Source: Hoplostethus atlanticus
Lineage: Eukaryota; Chordata; Actinopteri; Trachichthyiformes; Trachichthyidae
DNA: 64,000 nucleotides
Assembly: GCA_034670405.1 (NCBI GenBank)
Contig: JAXDDX010000072.1
Location: 2,355,001 to 2,419,000 of the forward strand
Direction: 5' to 3'
Shown: positions 13,591 to 26,430 of the stretch, in pieces
Position numbering within the stretch: the first letter of the stretch is position 1
Layout of the letters: the number at the start of each line of letters is the position of its first letter
Position numbers and translations under genes: made by a program
Notes under the pieces: generated by a model
What the model saw: the letters and a program-made list of their open reading frames with translations, nothing else
Databases searched by the model: none
What the model was told of the DNA's origin: nothing

Positions 13591-14039
13591 CAACCGATGA
13601 AGGAAATTATGTGGCTTTCGTTGATAAGTTATGGCTCTCTGTGTGAAAAGGACTGTAGGTTTTAAAATGGTTCGCCTCCAGGGAAGAAAGTGATAAAAAA
13701 AAGAAAGAAAGATGGTGACAGATGAAGTAACAACTTAGAGACCGTAGAGAGAAAGAATGAGAATTTGCCGGTGTGTACGTGTGCCACCCCTGAAGCTGGT
13801 CAGGCATCGGATATAAAAACAGTAATGATAAAAACATATAGATTGATTGATTGATTTTAAGGAAAAAGGCAAATATCGGCCCAATTTATCAGCACACCAT
13901 CAAACCACAGTCACTCTCTGTTTCTCTGTCTGGACATTGTTCTCTGCTCTCTGTTTTCTCAGATAAATGTCCATTGTAGATTCTCTGCAACCTTTCTATC
14001 ATCGCCATGGTGACCACTTCACACTATAACCATCCCCTC

Positions 14040-14041
<2 letters not shown>

Positions 14042-14079
<38 letters not shown>
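14042..14079 (+). repeat. (GT)n microsatellite
   Basis: Uninterrupted GT array of about 38 bp. It opens a cluster of dinucleotide arrays that runs to 15682. Confidence 0.97.
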
Positions 14080-14082
<3 letters not shown>

Positions 14083-14194
14083 CATACGGTCAAGTAACTC
14101 TAGCTCAGCCTAGCTCGATCCAATCTTTGCAGTCAAGGTCGACTTACAGATAACTGTGTGCAGGACCCACAACGGCACGTCTTAAGGAAGGCAC

Positions 14195-14331
14195 GCACAC
14201 ACACACACACACACACGATGCACATGAAAAAGGCCTATGGGGTTGTATCCAGTGAGAGATGAGGGTGAGTGGGGTTTTGACATCCCCTCCCAAGGCAAAC
14301 AAAAGGCGTATCAGACATACACACACACACG

Positions 14332-14375
<44 letters not shown>
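14195..14375 (+). repeat. microsatellite cluster (AC)n and (GA)n
   Basis: AC arrays at 14195-14216 and 14318-14330 and a GA array at 14334-14375. Long Ser/Leu or Arg/Glu frames over it are artefacts. Confidence 0.95.
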
Positions 14376-14379
<4 letters not shown>

Positions 14380-14623
14380 GAGAAAGAGAGAGCTGGTGGT
14401 ACCTTTCCAGCCTCCAATCAACCCCATTAAAATTCCTGACACCCACACTCTCAGGCCTACAGTACATGCAATCTCCAATGACAAGCCGTGTGTGTATGTG
14501 TGTGTTTACCTGTGTGTATTTGCGCGTATGGACCCAATTATATCCATTTTTTGCGTGCCACGTTGCAAACGGATCATTCTAGGTCCCTCAACGTAAAAAA
14601 AACCCCCACAAAGTCACAGGCTA

Positions 14624-14624
<1 letters not shown>

Positions 14625-14666
<42 letters not shown>
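14625..14666 (+). repeat. (AC)n microsatellite
   Basis: Uninterrupted array of about 42 bp. On the transcript strand it is (UG)n. Confidence 0.97.
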
Positions 14667-14670
<4 letters not shown>

Positions 14671-15421
14671 GCAATGCGATAATAAGGGTCCGTTTCCCCC
14701 TGTGCCACGGGATAGCTGGGACTAACGAGGGGCATGTGGAGTGCCCACACACACACACACAAACTGACACATGAGGAGAAGAAGAGTGAAGGTAGAAAGA
14801 GAGAGAAGAGAGCTAGAGTCAAGGAGAGAGAGAAGCAAAGAAGAGAGAAACAGCAAAGGAGCGAGAAAAACCCAGAAAGAGAGTGAGGGAGAAGAGGAAG
14901 GAGGGTTGATGAAGACTTCCGTCCATACCACCCCTACCACACTTACATAGGTTTTGTTCTATTAAAACTACATGCCCCAGAATGCAATTAGCTTGGTTTT
15001 AGCAAAAGCTAGCAATCATGAGATATACACGTTTCTGTCATTTGTGTTGAAAACAAAGTGTGCAAAAGTGCGTACTACTAAATATCACCTCATTCTATGG
15101 CATATTTCAGAATGGGAACTGTACGGTTGGTAGTGTATCAAGTAATCTGTAACGTGTTAAGAGGCAGAATTGACGTCAGCAGACTTCAGAACAGCCGATA
15201 GGGAGCTGCTCAAGGACCTGGAAAATGTTGTACACGCTTTTCCTATAGCTGCTGCACTTGATACTTAATAAATAAAACAAAGGCTTGAGAAGTCAAGACG
15301 GTTTTAATGTCGGAGAAGTGGATCAGGAGCGCCGAGGAGAAGGCGTCGGACGTCGAGGGTTTGGATGTAGATGCAGCTGTCACGAGCCCGGCCTGGCTGT
15401 CTGCTGGAGGCTTTGGGAGGA

Positions 15422-15425
<4 letters not shown>

Positions 15426-15452
<27 letters not shown>

Positions 15453-15651
15453 GTCTGTCCATGTGAGTGGCAGGCTGAGCCAGATAACAGTGGAGGTCTC
15501 TTGTCAGTCTTGTCGGGTAAATCTGTGTGTGTGTGCGTATGAGATAGAGAGAGAGAGAGCGAGAGAGAGACACTCTATTCAAACACTTCTGAGAAATGAC
15601 CCCATGTCTGATGGACAAAACCTTCACTTGTACCACTAAGAATGGCCACCG

Positions 15652-15682
<31 letters not shown>
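15426..15682 (+). repeat. microsatellite cluster (AC)n, (GA)n, (GT)n
   Basis: AC at 15426-15452, GA at 15545-15570 and GT at 15654-15682, with short unique DNA between. Confidence 0.95.
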
Positions 15683-15686
<4 letters not shown>

Positions 15687-16629
15687 TTCACTTCAGTCTT
15701 CTCAACAGCCTTGACACATACCCATCACCTCGCACTCTTTGAGGTATTCTGGGTAATTTGTACTACATGGCTTAAACTCCAACAGAGTGAAAGATAAACT
15801 CGCTTTCTCTATACTGTCTTAAGATTCAGTGCATCAGGAAGCATCATGCGTTCCTATAAGAACGCTCACAAGGCATTAGTGCATTATAACTGCTCATGAG
15901 TGCCCTTATGATGGAGTACAGCTCTGGTAGTAATAGAAAGTGCTACTAGGAAAACCTCCGTCCCTCGTCCCCCCCCCCCCTTTTCACTCCTTCACGTCAC
16001 ATGCAATTGCCCCGGCTAAGTGACGGCGACAGGGACAGAAGCGTAACAAGAGTCCTCTATATCGGACGCCATAATCGGACCATAATGCACTTTGTCATTT
16101 CCGTGGGCCCATCTGATTCCCCCCTGCCCCTCCAACCCCCCGGAAAGCGGTTTAGCCGGAGCCGTCGGGGGACAAATTGACAAGGATGAGGGGGGATATG
16201 AAGTATCATCGTGTCTCGGTGCGAAAATTGCCAATTTTCAAGGCTGCAAATTCTCCAGACAAAAGCCACGCGTGCTTACGGCGGATGTGTTTTGTTTTTT
16301 TTTGCAACACAGTATGGATGGGAGGAAATGAATGGGGACATCCCCTCTCGTAGATGTGCAGACTTGTAGAATGGGGCAGCAGTAATTGGACTGTGTTTAG
16401 TGTGAGCATGATACTGACTGACTATTCGGATTCAAACAGCAGCACGTGCGATGATTTGTTCCACAATAAAACATAGATAACAATAGAACGTTTGTTCAGC
16501 TTGTTTTATTTTGTTTGCATGAAATTCTGCATCGACACCTTGCAAGGACTGACTGACTGCTATTGTTAAGGTTAGGTTTTTAATTAAAAAAAAACAAATT
16601 GTTTTTTTGTTTAAAAAAAAATAATAATA

Positions 16630-16670
16630 AAATTTTGTTTCAACTTTACAACTAAGTTGAAACAAAATTT
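16630..16670. repeat. perfect 17-bp inverted repeat in AT-rich DNA
   Basis: AAATTTTGTTTCAACTT at 16630-16646 and its exact reverse complement at 16654-16670 flank a 7-base loop. Oligo-A and oligo-T runs surround it. Confidence 0.75.
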
Positions 16671-16879
16671 GATTTTTTTGATGTTTTTTTGATTACTAAG
16701 CCTCCCTGGTTAAACACATTATGGATTATTTGTTACTTTAATTGTTAATCTTGTTTCTTTTGCTCAACAAATAGTAGCATTTTAGAGGATGCAATCATCT
16801 GCGTAAAAACAAAATCAGATGCCAATTTCATTCAAGGGGTCTTTTGTGATGAAACTTTGTCATATCAATTCTGTAAATG

Positions 16880-17132
16880 TCTGTTTTGTTACTCTCTATC
16901 TGACTGATACAACACAATAATGATTCAACCTCTAGCCAGTTCTTGAAAGCTTTTCCATTTTCTGTTCTAAACACCCGGTGTCTGGTAGGTCTTTCCTGGG
17001 AAAAAATCCCCCTCCGGAGACGTTTGGAATAAACAGAAGGTAGTTAGCATGAGCAGCGATAGCCACCATGGCCGAACAGACAAAGAAAAGAGCGCCACCT
17101 ACAGAAACTCCATCAGCAGAAAATCTAACTGT
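16880..17132 (+). repeat. dispersed repeat family D, copy 1
   Basis: Shares AGTTAGCATGAGCAGCGATA, GCCACC.TGGC and AAAAGAGCGCCACCTACAGA with 44741-45047, in the same order and orientation. A 240-bp minus-strand frame here is a by-product of the repeat and not a gene. Confidence 0.75.
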
Positions 17133-18047
17133 TTGATTGACAGGTGATCTCTGGGAAGAGCAGCGCAGGAACACCGCAGCGGTGAGCGCTGAGCACCAAA
17201 GATGGATCTCACGGTGTACCACTTTAAACAACGGTCTGTATAACCAACATACATGCCTAGATCTAATCCCTGATGTTAAATTCTGACTGAGATCTGCTCT
17301 GCCTGCTCTATATCTATGCTGAGGATCCGTATCTTTTTCCTGCCTTGCCTTGGGCGTCATTGCAGGTACAGCCTGGCAAATTTATCAATTTATATTCAAA
17401 CCCTGCTTGCAGTTAAAAAAAAAGAGGAGTCCCGAAGAAAAAGATCAATTTTCCAGTTTTAGATCTTGGCTTTCATCATTTCTCTCCTGGCCTCTCTCTC
17501 TCTTTCTCTTTCTCACCCCGGGTTTCTCTTTCTCTCTCCTTTTCTTCCCCCTCTCTCTGCCATGGAATTGGGGAAAGATAAGTGAAAAATTGAAAAAGTG
17601 AAGGTGGATGATGGCGAGGGGGGTGCAGGGGAGAGATATTCTGAATGAAAGAATTGGCTTAAGTGTGTGTGAGGGAGAGAGAGAGAGAGATGGCAGAGAA
17701 GAAGACAGACACAATAGAGTGAGAGGGTGAAGGGCGATTTTTTTCATCAATGTTAAACTCATATCAGCTTGCTAATGCTTTTATTAAAAATCAGATACGG
17801 TCCAGTTATGTTGTCCACCATGACGGAGGTGACTATGTTTTCCACAACCTAGTGAATATGTTTTCATTCAGGTGCTTTTTCTTCTTCTTCTTCTTCATTG
17901 GTTTGGTCGCGGCAGGTGCGCATTTCCTTTTGAATGCGCTTCAACTTTAGCCACACCACGCATTACATCACTGTCAGACAGAGCAAAAATGATCAGCGCT
18001 TGAAGGGAAGTCAGCCTCTTAAAGTTTCCCATGGACATTAACTTCTT

Positions 18048-18190
18048 GTCTATTTTTATTTTCTATTTTATTATATATTTCTTATTTAATTATATTATTT
18101 GTTTTTTTATTTTATTTTATTATATTTATTTTATTATATATTTCTTATTTTATTTTATTCATTTTTTATTCATTTATAATTTTTTCATCA
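18048..18190 (+). repeat. T-rich low-complexity tract
   Basis: About 140 bp made almost only of T and A, with repeated TTTTATT and TTATATTT units. It translates to a Phe/Ile/Tyr-rich frame that is not a gene. Confidence 0.85.
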
Positions 18191-18442
18191 ACATTATCCT
18201 CTTTGTTACTTCCGGTTAGCGAGCTAATGTGAATTAGCTAGCTTGTCAAACTTTGTGTTGCGTAGCAGTGGGAATGATGTAACCCTTAGTGTCCCATGAT
18301 GGTCTAAATGCTGTTTCTTTTTTTTTTTGGCATGAAAATGGTCAAATTTAAAGACCCTTACTGATGGCTTCAACCCCAAAATATCAGCTTTGGTAGCAGC
18401 TGAACCTTAAAGCACATAACTCCCATGATAAATGCGACTAAA

Positions 18443-18507
18443 GTAGCTAACAGACTTTCTTCTCCCTCACCCCGGGCAGGTGAGGGAGAAGAAAGTCTGT
18501 TAGCTAC
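18443..18507. repeat. perfect 29-bp hairpin with 7-base loop
   Basis: The left arm 18443-18471 (starting GTAGCTAACAGACTTTCTTC) is an exact reverse complement of 18479-18507 (ending GAAAGTCTGTTAGCTAC). The loop is CCGGGCA. With no mismatch it must be young, selected, or an artefact. No related sequence was noticed elsewhere in the window. Confidence 0.9.
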
Positions 18508-19289
18508 AAGGGATTAGATTTAGCTGCTGCTAAACGCTACGTCAGATTTAAAGTTTCCTTTTGAAGTTTATGTATTTATTCTACACGTTCCTTGTTTAAT
18601 ACGGTTGGAACTGACACTGCAGTGAATAATCCTCGTCTCGAGTCTGGCTTAAGGGAGAATCATCATCGATCCAGCTACCGGCATGTCTGTCCTAGTGCAG
18701 TGCAAATGGTTAAGGACCTATCACACCCACACACACACACAAACACGTATGCACAAATGCAACAGTTGTAAGTGTAAAGATACACACACGGCACAAATAA
18801 ACACATATGCACACCACTTGTGATAAATATGTGATATGATACATTGAAAATGCAGCTTTAGAGCAAACACACACACACAAAATAGAAACCAACACCTGCA
18901 AACGCAAACACATCTCTTGCTCAATACTGTATATGATGCAATATCTAATATTAATCACACACATACACACAGTTTTACCGCAGTACCATATATATTATTT
19001 GTTGATAATGTAACGTCAATGCTGCTGCTTTATTGTTTACTTATTTATCACTCCTTCCCTCCTCTTCCTCCTTCAGCCACACAAATGGAGCGACCGGAAG
19101 GTTATACGATCCACCCCTCCTCCACCATCATCCATCCATCCATCTCCTCGTCTTCTCCTTCCTCCTAATCTGTCCATACACTGTCTCTTTCATTCTGCCT
19201 GTCACATCATTCAAACACACAACACACACAGCCATCCTCCCCCTCACTCACGATCAATCAATCTGTGGCGTCTGGCTCAGGGTCTGGCA

Positions 19290-19880
19290 TCCGCAGTTAG
19301 CAAGGGAGGAAGAGGAGGAAGAACAGGGAGAGGGTGGGGAGGACGAGCGAGGTTAGAGGAAACAGAAAGAGAGGGAGGGGAAGAGGAGAGGAGAGGAAGG
19401 CAATGGAAATATAAATAGCATCTATTGTGGTGTTAATATTTATGGCGGTGTTAGTGCAGGATGGAAGTCACTATATCACAGAGAGAGAGAAAGAAAGAAA
19501 GAGGGATGGCAGAATGGAGAGATCGGGAAAATAATGGCAGGAGTTGGGAGATAGAGAGATGACAAGAGAGACACAAGAAAGCAAGAAAACCGGATGCAGG
19601 AGAGGTAAAAAATAAAGAGAGATGACGAGAGGGGGAAGAGATAGAGATACGGTAGAGGAAGAAATAAATATGGTAGGAGGAAGAGAGAGAAAGAAAGAGA
19701 TGGATGAAGAGGAAAGAGAGAGACATAAAGATAGATGACAAAGTAGAGAGATGGAAAGATGAGGAAGAGTGGTGGCAGAAAAGGAAAAGAAAGTGATAGA
19801 TCGCAGGATAGAGAGAGAGCGAGATGGTGGGAGTGAGGAAGAGACAGGAATGCCAGGAAAGAGAGACAGGAACGGAGGGG
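19290..19880 (+). repeat. long purine-rich (A/G) tract
   Basis: Nearly 600 bp dominated by AGAGAG, GGAAGA and GATGGA-type words on the plus strand, interrupted around 19405-19470 by mixed sequence. On the sorcs2 transcript strand it is pyrimidine-rich. A GGAT array follows at 19914-19945. Confidence 0.8.
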
Positions 19881-20199
19881 GGGGGAAGCTTTTACTGCCT
19901 ACCTTTTACTGGTAATGGATGGTTGGATGGTTGGATGGATGGATGAAGCGATAGTTTGAGACGGATGAAAGGAACTGGGATGGAGGGATGGATGGAGGCT
20001 GGACTTGCTGTTTGACATGTGGTATGCAGTATGTATAGGACCTGTCATGCTGGTTTAAAAAGGGATGGCTGTGTGTGGCGTCTATAGCGCTACACCAAGC
20101 TACAGCTATTACTGTCACTGGGCCCATATTGGAATTTCATTGAAGATCAGATGATGGATTTGATGCAGTTTGTTTGATTACATATATATTATATAATTG

Positions 20200-23100
20200 A
20201 TCAATACTTCACTGGTTGTCTATGGGAACCACATTTTGACACAAGCACGAGTTTTCTTATTAGCTTTATTACTTCTCTTCTTGGTTTCAGTGGCGAGTTT
20301 TGGTGTCCCAAGGCTTTTCCACCCTGACAGGTATGCAGCCCACATTTTACCTTTGCACCTCGCTCTGAATAAAAGCCTTATCTATCCCGTTACACGTTTC
20401 TCTTCTCAGTGGCATCACAAACTTTTTTGGGCGCCTGTCTGACAGCTCGCTAAACTTGGACCCACGGGCTTCAAAAACTCTAAAGCTAAACGTGGTGCCG
20501 CTTCAATCGGGATGGGACGTTATAAAGGGAATGGCGACAGACGCGTTTATTTTTAGACGCACTGCTTTTAGACAACTAGGCCAGTGCAAGTGCCGCGTCA
20601 AAGTTAATGAGTGTTAGCTGCAGTAATGGCCGCTTATGCATGCAATGCAAACGATGACTCAAATAATCTTTGACGTCAAATTAATTAATTCCTAAACTAT
20701 CGCAGCAGCTTTGAGCCAGTGTATAAACACATGAAAAGCTGGAATACAATTGTATTATCTTGCATTCTCTTATTTTGCCTTCGCTCTTTTTCCTATTCTG
20801 ATCTACTCTGTTCTCATTTCTTCTGATCTATTATCCACGATCATATTCTCTTCTCTCTACTTTGACTGCATTGAAATATTAACCGCGCCCCAACAAGCAC
20901 TAGACTGCGGCAAACGCGTACAGTTATGAAATGTAGAAACACGTAATGGCCGGCATTGGCGTCGCTGCAAAAGCTGCGTGACAGATAGATCAGAGCCCAG
21001 TTTCCCAGCAGATAGTTTCTGGCTCACTGCCTATTGATCTGAATGGTAGATCCAGGTCGGGTCAATCCATTTAAGCCCCGGCATGGGGGTGGGGGGGGTG
21101 GGGAGGGGGCTGAGAGTGGCAGTGCTGATCACTGTGGGGGTCTTACATGGCACAGGAGGACAAACACCCAGAACCCAGCTGGTGAAACCATCAATCAATA
21201 CCTCTGATCAATGTTAGGTCAAAGATGATCGCGGCTAATGCTATTCCATAAACTGAATGGATTGTGGCAATATGATGTAGTAGAGAAATGAACAGCAGCA
21301 GCAATGCAGAATTTACATTGTGCATAAAAATATCACAGATTTTTGAACATTTTCGAACACTTCTTGCATTAGGTCTCGCCCCAAACGGAAATCTGGCGAA
21401 TTATGAAAGCAAGCATCGAAATGCTGCTTTCTTGTAACTTTCAGGTCTGTGATCTGGAATTTGCTTAGAAGTTATGTATTCTCCTATGGCCTTATCATAG
21501 ACGCAAGCCCCAGTCAGCGACACACACACACACATGCAGACACAGTGCTGATAAGGTCAGAGACAGGAAGAATACATCATCTGCCACGCCATGACTTATC
21601 TAGTCCAAAGAACTTCTAGTTCGACCACGGCTTGGCGCCAATAGAGCCAATCTTGTAGTCTCACATACAGTACATCACGCCTGTCTTATCTAGTAACTGA
21701 TATCTTGTTTTAGTCAGTAAGCCCTATCTAAAGTCCGGGATGAAACATAGCATTTGCGCATTCTCATGTAACCACATATAAACAGTTGTTGCATAAACTT
21801 TCTGCTATCTACGACTATTGATGGACGAAACTCCGTTGTATCTGATTCAAAATTTGGTTGCTTCCAGAAACCTTGACTGAGCTCAAATGCTAGAACCTGT
21901 TCTTCCTAATCCTTCAAGTAAAACACACAGATACAGAAGTATAATCCTCCATCCATATGACTCCGTTGGCGGACCAAACTTCTGTAGTGGGATCCAAAGC
22001 CAGTAACCCTCCAGCAAGTATTTCGGCTAGCTTCCGTGGCCTAGCCTCACCTTCGACAATCCTCAGTTCACGGTCCCGCCATGCACTCCGGCATCCTTAT
22101 CAACCTAAGAGCAGCTCCCAGATCAGCGTCTGGGGAGAGGATAAAGGGAAGGCTGATTCTCTATGGTGGGGATGACACATGGCTGCAGGGATGGAGGGAG
22201 CAGGAGGAGGAAAAAACCGAGGGAATGGCTTGGGCTATGCTGTGGTTTAGCTGGTGTAGCATTCAGCCCTGGAACACATGCTTTTCTGTGTCAAGCTGTG
22301 AGACTGGTTACTTTTCCTGCATTTGTATTTAGAAAGAAGGAAGGGAAATGTACAGTAGCTCAGCTGGGCAATTTCCATCCGATGCCCCACAGCTGAACTC
22401 CGCTTGCCTTCGATAAAGGCATCAATATGGGGGCCATATCCACAAGAGACTTGATTATCTTTCCATTTCCAAGCGTTGTCACACAGCCAGTATCTCAGAG
22501 AGTGGATGGGCAAACACTACGCTAAACCCTCGGGGGCTGAGAGCAAAGTGCTCCACCAAAGTATGTGTGAAAACCCGCTGAATTATTGAAGATTAATCAC
22601 AAAGAAAGGAGCCAGGGCTGGACACATCACGGTTGTCATATCTCAAGTGTCAGCAGCTCTGAAATGGGTACTGTAGATAGCAGGAATGGAAAAAGGAACA
22701 TTTTCCGTCAGAAAAATGGAAGAGGACATTTTGAAAGCTTGGTTTGAAGACATGATAGCGACAACTCTGCCTCAATTAATTGCCCATCTATCAGTGATAA
22801 CGACACATTTCTGGGTTGAGTTACACCCAAGTTCGGATTCACTTCCAACAAAATCCATAGCACAGCACCGGCCATGGGTTAACGATTTCAATTTAATCAC
22901 AGAGGTTTTGCTGCAATTATGGAGTTGAGCTGAAGTTCCTTCTTAAGAGTAATTTCCCCCCCTTGTGTTTCTCACTTCATTTTCTCTGTCTACTTTCTCA
23001 CGTCATTTTCCATCAGGAGAGTGGCTCCCATCGCTGTTATTGAACTCTTTTTACCGTAATTTTTACTTTGAAGGCCCTCTCCCGGCAAATATATTTTAGA

Positions 23101-23450
23101 GAAAATTATCCAAATATCATTCATGGTTTTATTTTTCCTATGGAAAGAAGAGGGGGCACAAGGATCTTAGAAGGGACAGCCAGATCATTATTTCACTGTC
23201 AATCACTGGAAACTGAATAGTCTAAAATTCTAAAATGACTAAATTATCACCTGAATATTACGCAACTAGACCGGAATATCTGCCTTTCTGTTTGAAACTC
23301 TTTGAATCTGCCAATCACTGCAACACTGGCAGTATATCGATGGTATCACTCTCTCTCTTTCATTGTTCTTCTTTTCATTGTCTGTTTGCTCTCTTTGTAC
23401 TCATCTCTCCCCTCTTTTTCCTGGCTTTCTTCTTTTCTGACTCTGTAGGT
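20200..23450. other. intronic DNA, no gene seen
   Basis: No repeat family or exon was recognised apart from a short AC run near 21522. Segments such as 22690-22930 are evenly composed and could be conserved non-coding DNA, which cannot be judged without other genomes. Confidence 0.45.
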
Positions 23451-23453
23451 GAT

Positions 23454-23661
23454 CAAGGGTGTTTTCATTCCAAAAGTGCCGCTTGCTTCGGCTAGTTAGG
23501 TTAGTTAGGACTTCCTGACTACCTTTCCGGGGTAAAACTTGACCTTACGATCACAAAGCACTCCTGTGTGTCCATATGGACAAACGGACCAAATGAAAGG
23601 GGAAACCACTCCAGTGTTCGTAATAACTGCTCTAAACCAACTAGGTGTGAAAACATCCTAA
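23454..23661. mobile_element. short family C element with inverted ends
   Basis: The left end AAGGGTGTTTTCATTCC and right end GGTGTGAAAACATCCTAAG are imperfect inverted repeats. Between them lie GACCAAATGAAAGGGGAAAC and similar blocks that recall the 3' half of 51825-52080. It is probably a deleted, non-autonomous copy. Confidence 0.5.
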
Positions 23662-24737
23662 GACACCGGCACTTCTTGAGTGACCACGGATGGACATTGT
23701 ATTGCCATAACATAAGGCCATCCATATAAGATAGGACCCTTTCAACTGTGTCATTTGTGCCATCATGCTGCATGAACGGGCAAGACATGCATTGGACGGG
23801 AAGAACCGAGATTTATGGGGAAGGGAACTCAGCCAGATACTCTAGTCTTTGACAGTCTAGTCTTTGACCGGCAATCTATACTGTCTAATAATAAGCGTTT
23901 CATCTTATTCTTCGCCTAGAGGAGGTGTCAGTGAGGTTAAGATCCCAGCCTCTGGGACTGTGGGAGTATAAGAAACTTCTACACTCCCTCGTTTTACTAA
24001 TCAGTCTCTCTCCTAGTATAAAAACCCCTTACTTATCCTTGTAACTTGGCTAGTTTCCCAAAACTTTAAAGGCTGATAAGGATTTGAAGCATTGGCACAA
24101 GGGTGCTAAAAGAGGGGAACCAGTTAAGGCCCGAGACGCCCTGGCCCTGTCTGGTAAGCGCCTTAAACCCTTTCCCTCTGAGAAGTGTGTATAAGAACCG
24201 TCTCAACTCACCCATCCTCGGGACAGACTCTATCACCGGTGTTTGATGTCTCCTTAAAGCGATAATACAATTTGGTTCATTGTGTGTGCCCAATTATTAA
24301 GTGAATATTGTGATATCCCACTTTAGGACCTAACAAGATGGCATGTACCCCTACTAGCACGCCAGAACATCCCTTATTTCTTGTTTCTGTCATGCTCTGT
24401 GTCTTTTTCAGTGTTCTTAATATATAAATTAATACTTAGGTGAGTTGTGAGTTGTGAGATCGTCATGTAATTATACAACCAAGATGTAAGGATAGGTCAT
24501 AAAAACACAATATTTGAATTTGACCTTTTTAACATTAACAGTTTAAAACTATTGAGATATGCCATTAAAGTAAACAAATAAGTTTAACATAGTGTAACTA
24601 GAAAGAGCTCAAAAGGCTGAGTAAGAGCTCTGGCCGCAGACCAGCCACTAGAGGGCTTCCTGGTGTCATTTAAAGAAACATTTACGCTCCCTCTAGCGTT
24701 GGTTTGCCCTCATCTTCCAGTCGCTGCGTTTTGAGTG

Positions 24738-24782
24738 GGTGGCTTGGAAAAACCTGCAGACCTCTTGGGCCTCCGTGGGCAC
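24738..24782. repeat. fragment of the 971-1142 foldback family
   Basis: About 45 bp containing GGCTTGGAAAAACCTGCAGA and GGGCCTCCGTGGGCAC aligns with the right arm of the element at 971-1142 (GGTTGGAACGAAAACCTGCA and CCCTCCGTGGCAC). Only one arm is present, so it is a remnant. Confidence 0.5.
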
Positions 24783-25316
24783 CGCGTCCCTATTGCGATG
24801 CAGAGAAACACTTTCTCCAGAGACGACCATTACAGAAAATCGCCAGGGGGAAAGAGCCTCAAGTCTGAAGCCTCGGAGTTGATTTACGGCTCTATTTGTG
24901 TTGAAGTGCGTCAAGGGCCCTTTGAAGCCTTCTCCTGCAAAGGGGTCTTGAGCAGATCTTTAATGGAGCTCTCAATGAAGCGCCGGAGAGAGTGGCTGAC
25001 ATTGTCTCTGTCTGAAGACTCACCTCTCTCTCTAATTGCCTCAAGTCCTATTGATTACTTGAGGCCCCTCACACCTTTTCAGTGTGATCCCGTCACACTG
25101 TGTGTAATCCCTTCACAGGGCTTACAGACACACTCGTCTGCTGTTTTCTGATGTGATTAGCAGTATTGATCAATGTGTGTGTGTCTGTGTGTGTACCATA
25201 CATACATGATTCCTCATAATTTGGACCCAGACAAGAAAGAAGTAAACACATGGGTGCATACTAATATTTTACTTGGATCAAAGTGGTGCGTTTGATGATA
25301 TATTCTACACACATGC

Positions 25317-25323
<7 letters not shown>

Positions 25324-25349
<26 letters not shown>

Positions 25350-25480
25350 TGCTGCTGCACACAGCCACACACATGTATGCACACGCACACACGTCATGGA
25401 AGCCCTCATCCACAGCCCTTCACACATAGCAGACGTGCACATCACCCACACACACCTGCACAAACACACACACACACAGT
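25324..25480 (+). repeat. (AC)n arrays
   Basis: Pure AC at 25324-25349, then interrupted CA-rich DNA up to 25480. Confidence 0.9.
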
Positions 25481-25797
25481 GATTTCAGCGAGCAGCGTTG
25501 AGCTTCCACTTCCAGCGCTCCCCTCCTACCAGGCCTGGAGGTGTGTTTAAGCAGCAGCTTGATCCACAGTTCTTATTACCAGACATCTTGCTGTCAGAAC
25601 ACACACTCTCACAGCCAACACCGCCGACACACACCAACCTTCTCACATCCACCTCTCTCCATTTCTCTCTCTCTCTCTCTTTCTCCCTCTCTTTCTATCC
25701 CTGGGGGAAATGAAGACAACTCCATTCCCATGCAATTAGATGCTACTGCTGTCGGTCCCTCCACTAATTTGAGTCTGGGAGTATGTGCACATGCATG

Positions 25798-25801
<4 letters not shown>

Positions 25802-25837
<36 letters not shown>
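25802..25837 (+). repeat. (GT)n microsatellite
   Basis: Uninterrupted array of about 36 bp. Confidence 0.97.
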
Positions 25838-25839
<2 letters not shown>

Positions 25840-26299
25840 CGGGTGTGCATTTGGGACTTGAAGCGGATGAGTTGGCAATTCCCATGAAGACATGTGGGGA
25901 GGGGAATGGAGGAGAAGTTGAGAAGAGTGACTAAATCTAATCTCCCTCTATCTCTTCATCGATTGGAAGGACCCTGGGCCCCGGTGATAACGCCTGCCAA
26001 TTGGACAGGCCGCCACGGTTGGCAGTCCAATCATATCTCAGCTTAAGTCGCCTGCCTCTCTGCTTTCAGCGTGACTCATCTGGCACTTTGAAAATGACCG
26101 TAATGCTGATGCCGTTGGTGGATTCAATAACGGCGACGGTGCTTGGACACCTGCTTGCGGTCGAAGGGGCTCCGGCTGCGTCCAGATTATTTTAGCGCTC
26201 CAAATGATTTTGAGCTGGTTGCGCGAATGCCAAATAAAGTGATCCGATAAGATGATGCACTGTAAACTGAATAAATGTGAAGAACCGTGTTTAAACCTT

Positions 26300-26430
26300 G
26301 TCCTGCAGGTTTTAGCTCCAGCTCTACTCAGGCACACCTGAACCAATTCGAGGCTTCACGTTTCCATGAAGCCTTAAGTGCAGGACAGGGGGGGGGGTAC
26401 TTGAGGACTGGATTGGGAACCACTTTTCTA
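26300..26430 (+). mobile_element. hAT-like non-autonomous element fragment
   Basis: Begins TCCTGCAGGTTTTAGCTCCA and ends around GAGGACTGGATTGGGAACCA. These are the two ends of a repeat I remember as widespread in fish and other vertebrates. The ends TCCTGCAGG and TGCAGGACAGG form a short inverted pair. The middle is shortened. It lies about 400 bp downstream of exon B in the transcript sense. Confidence 0.6.
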
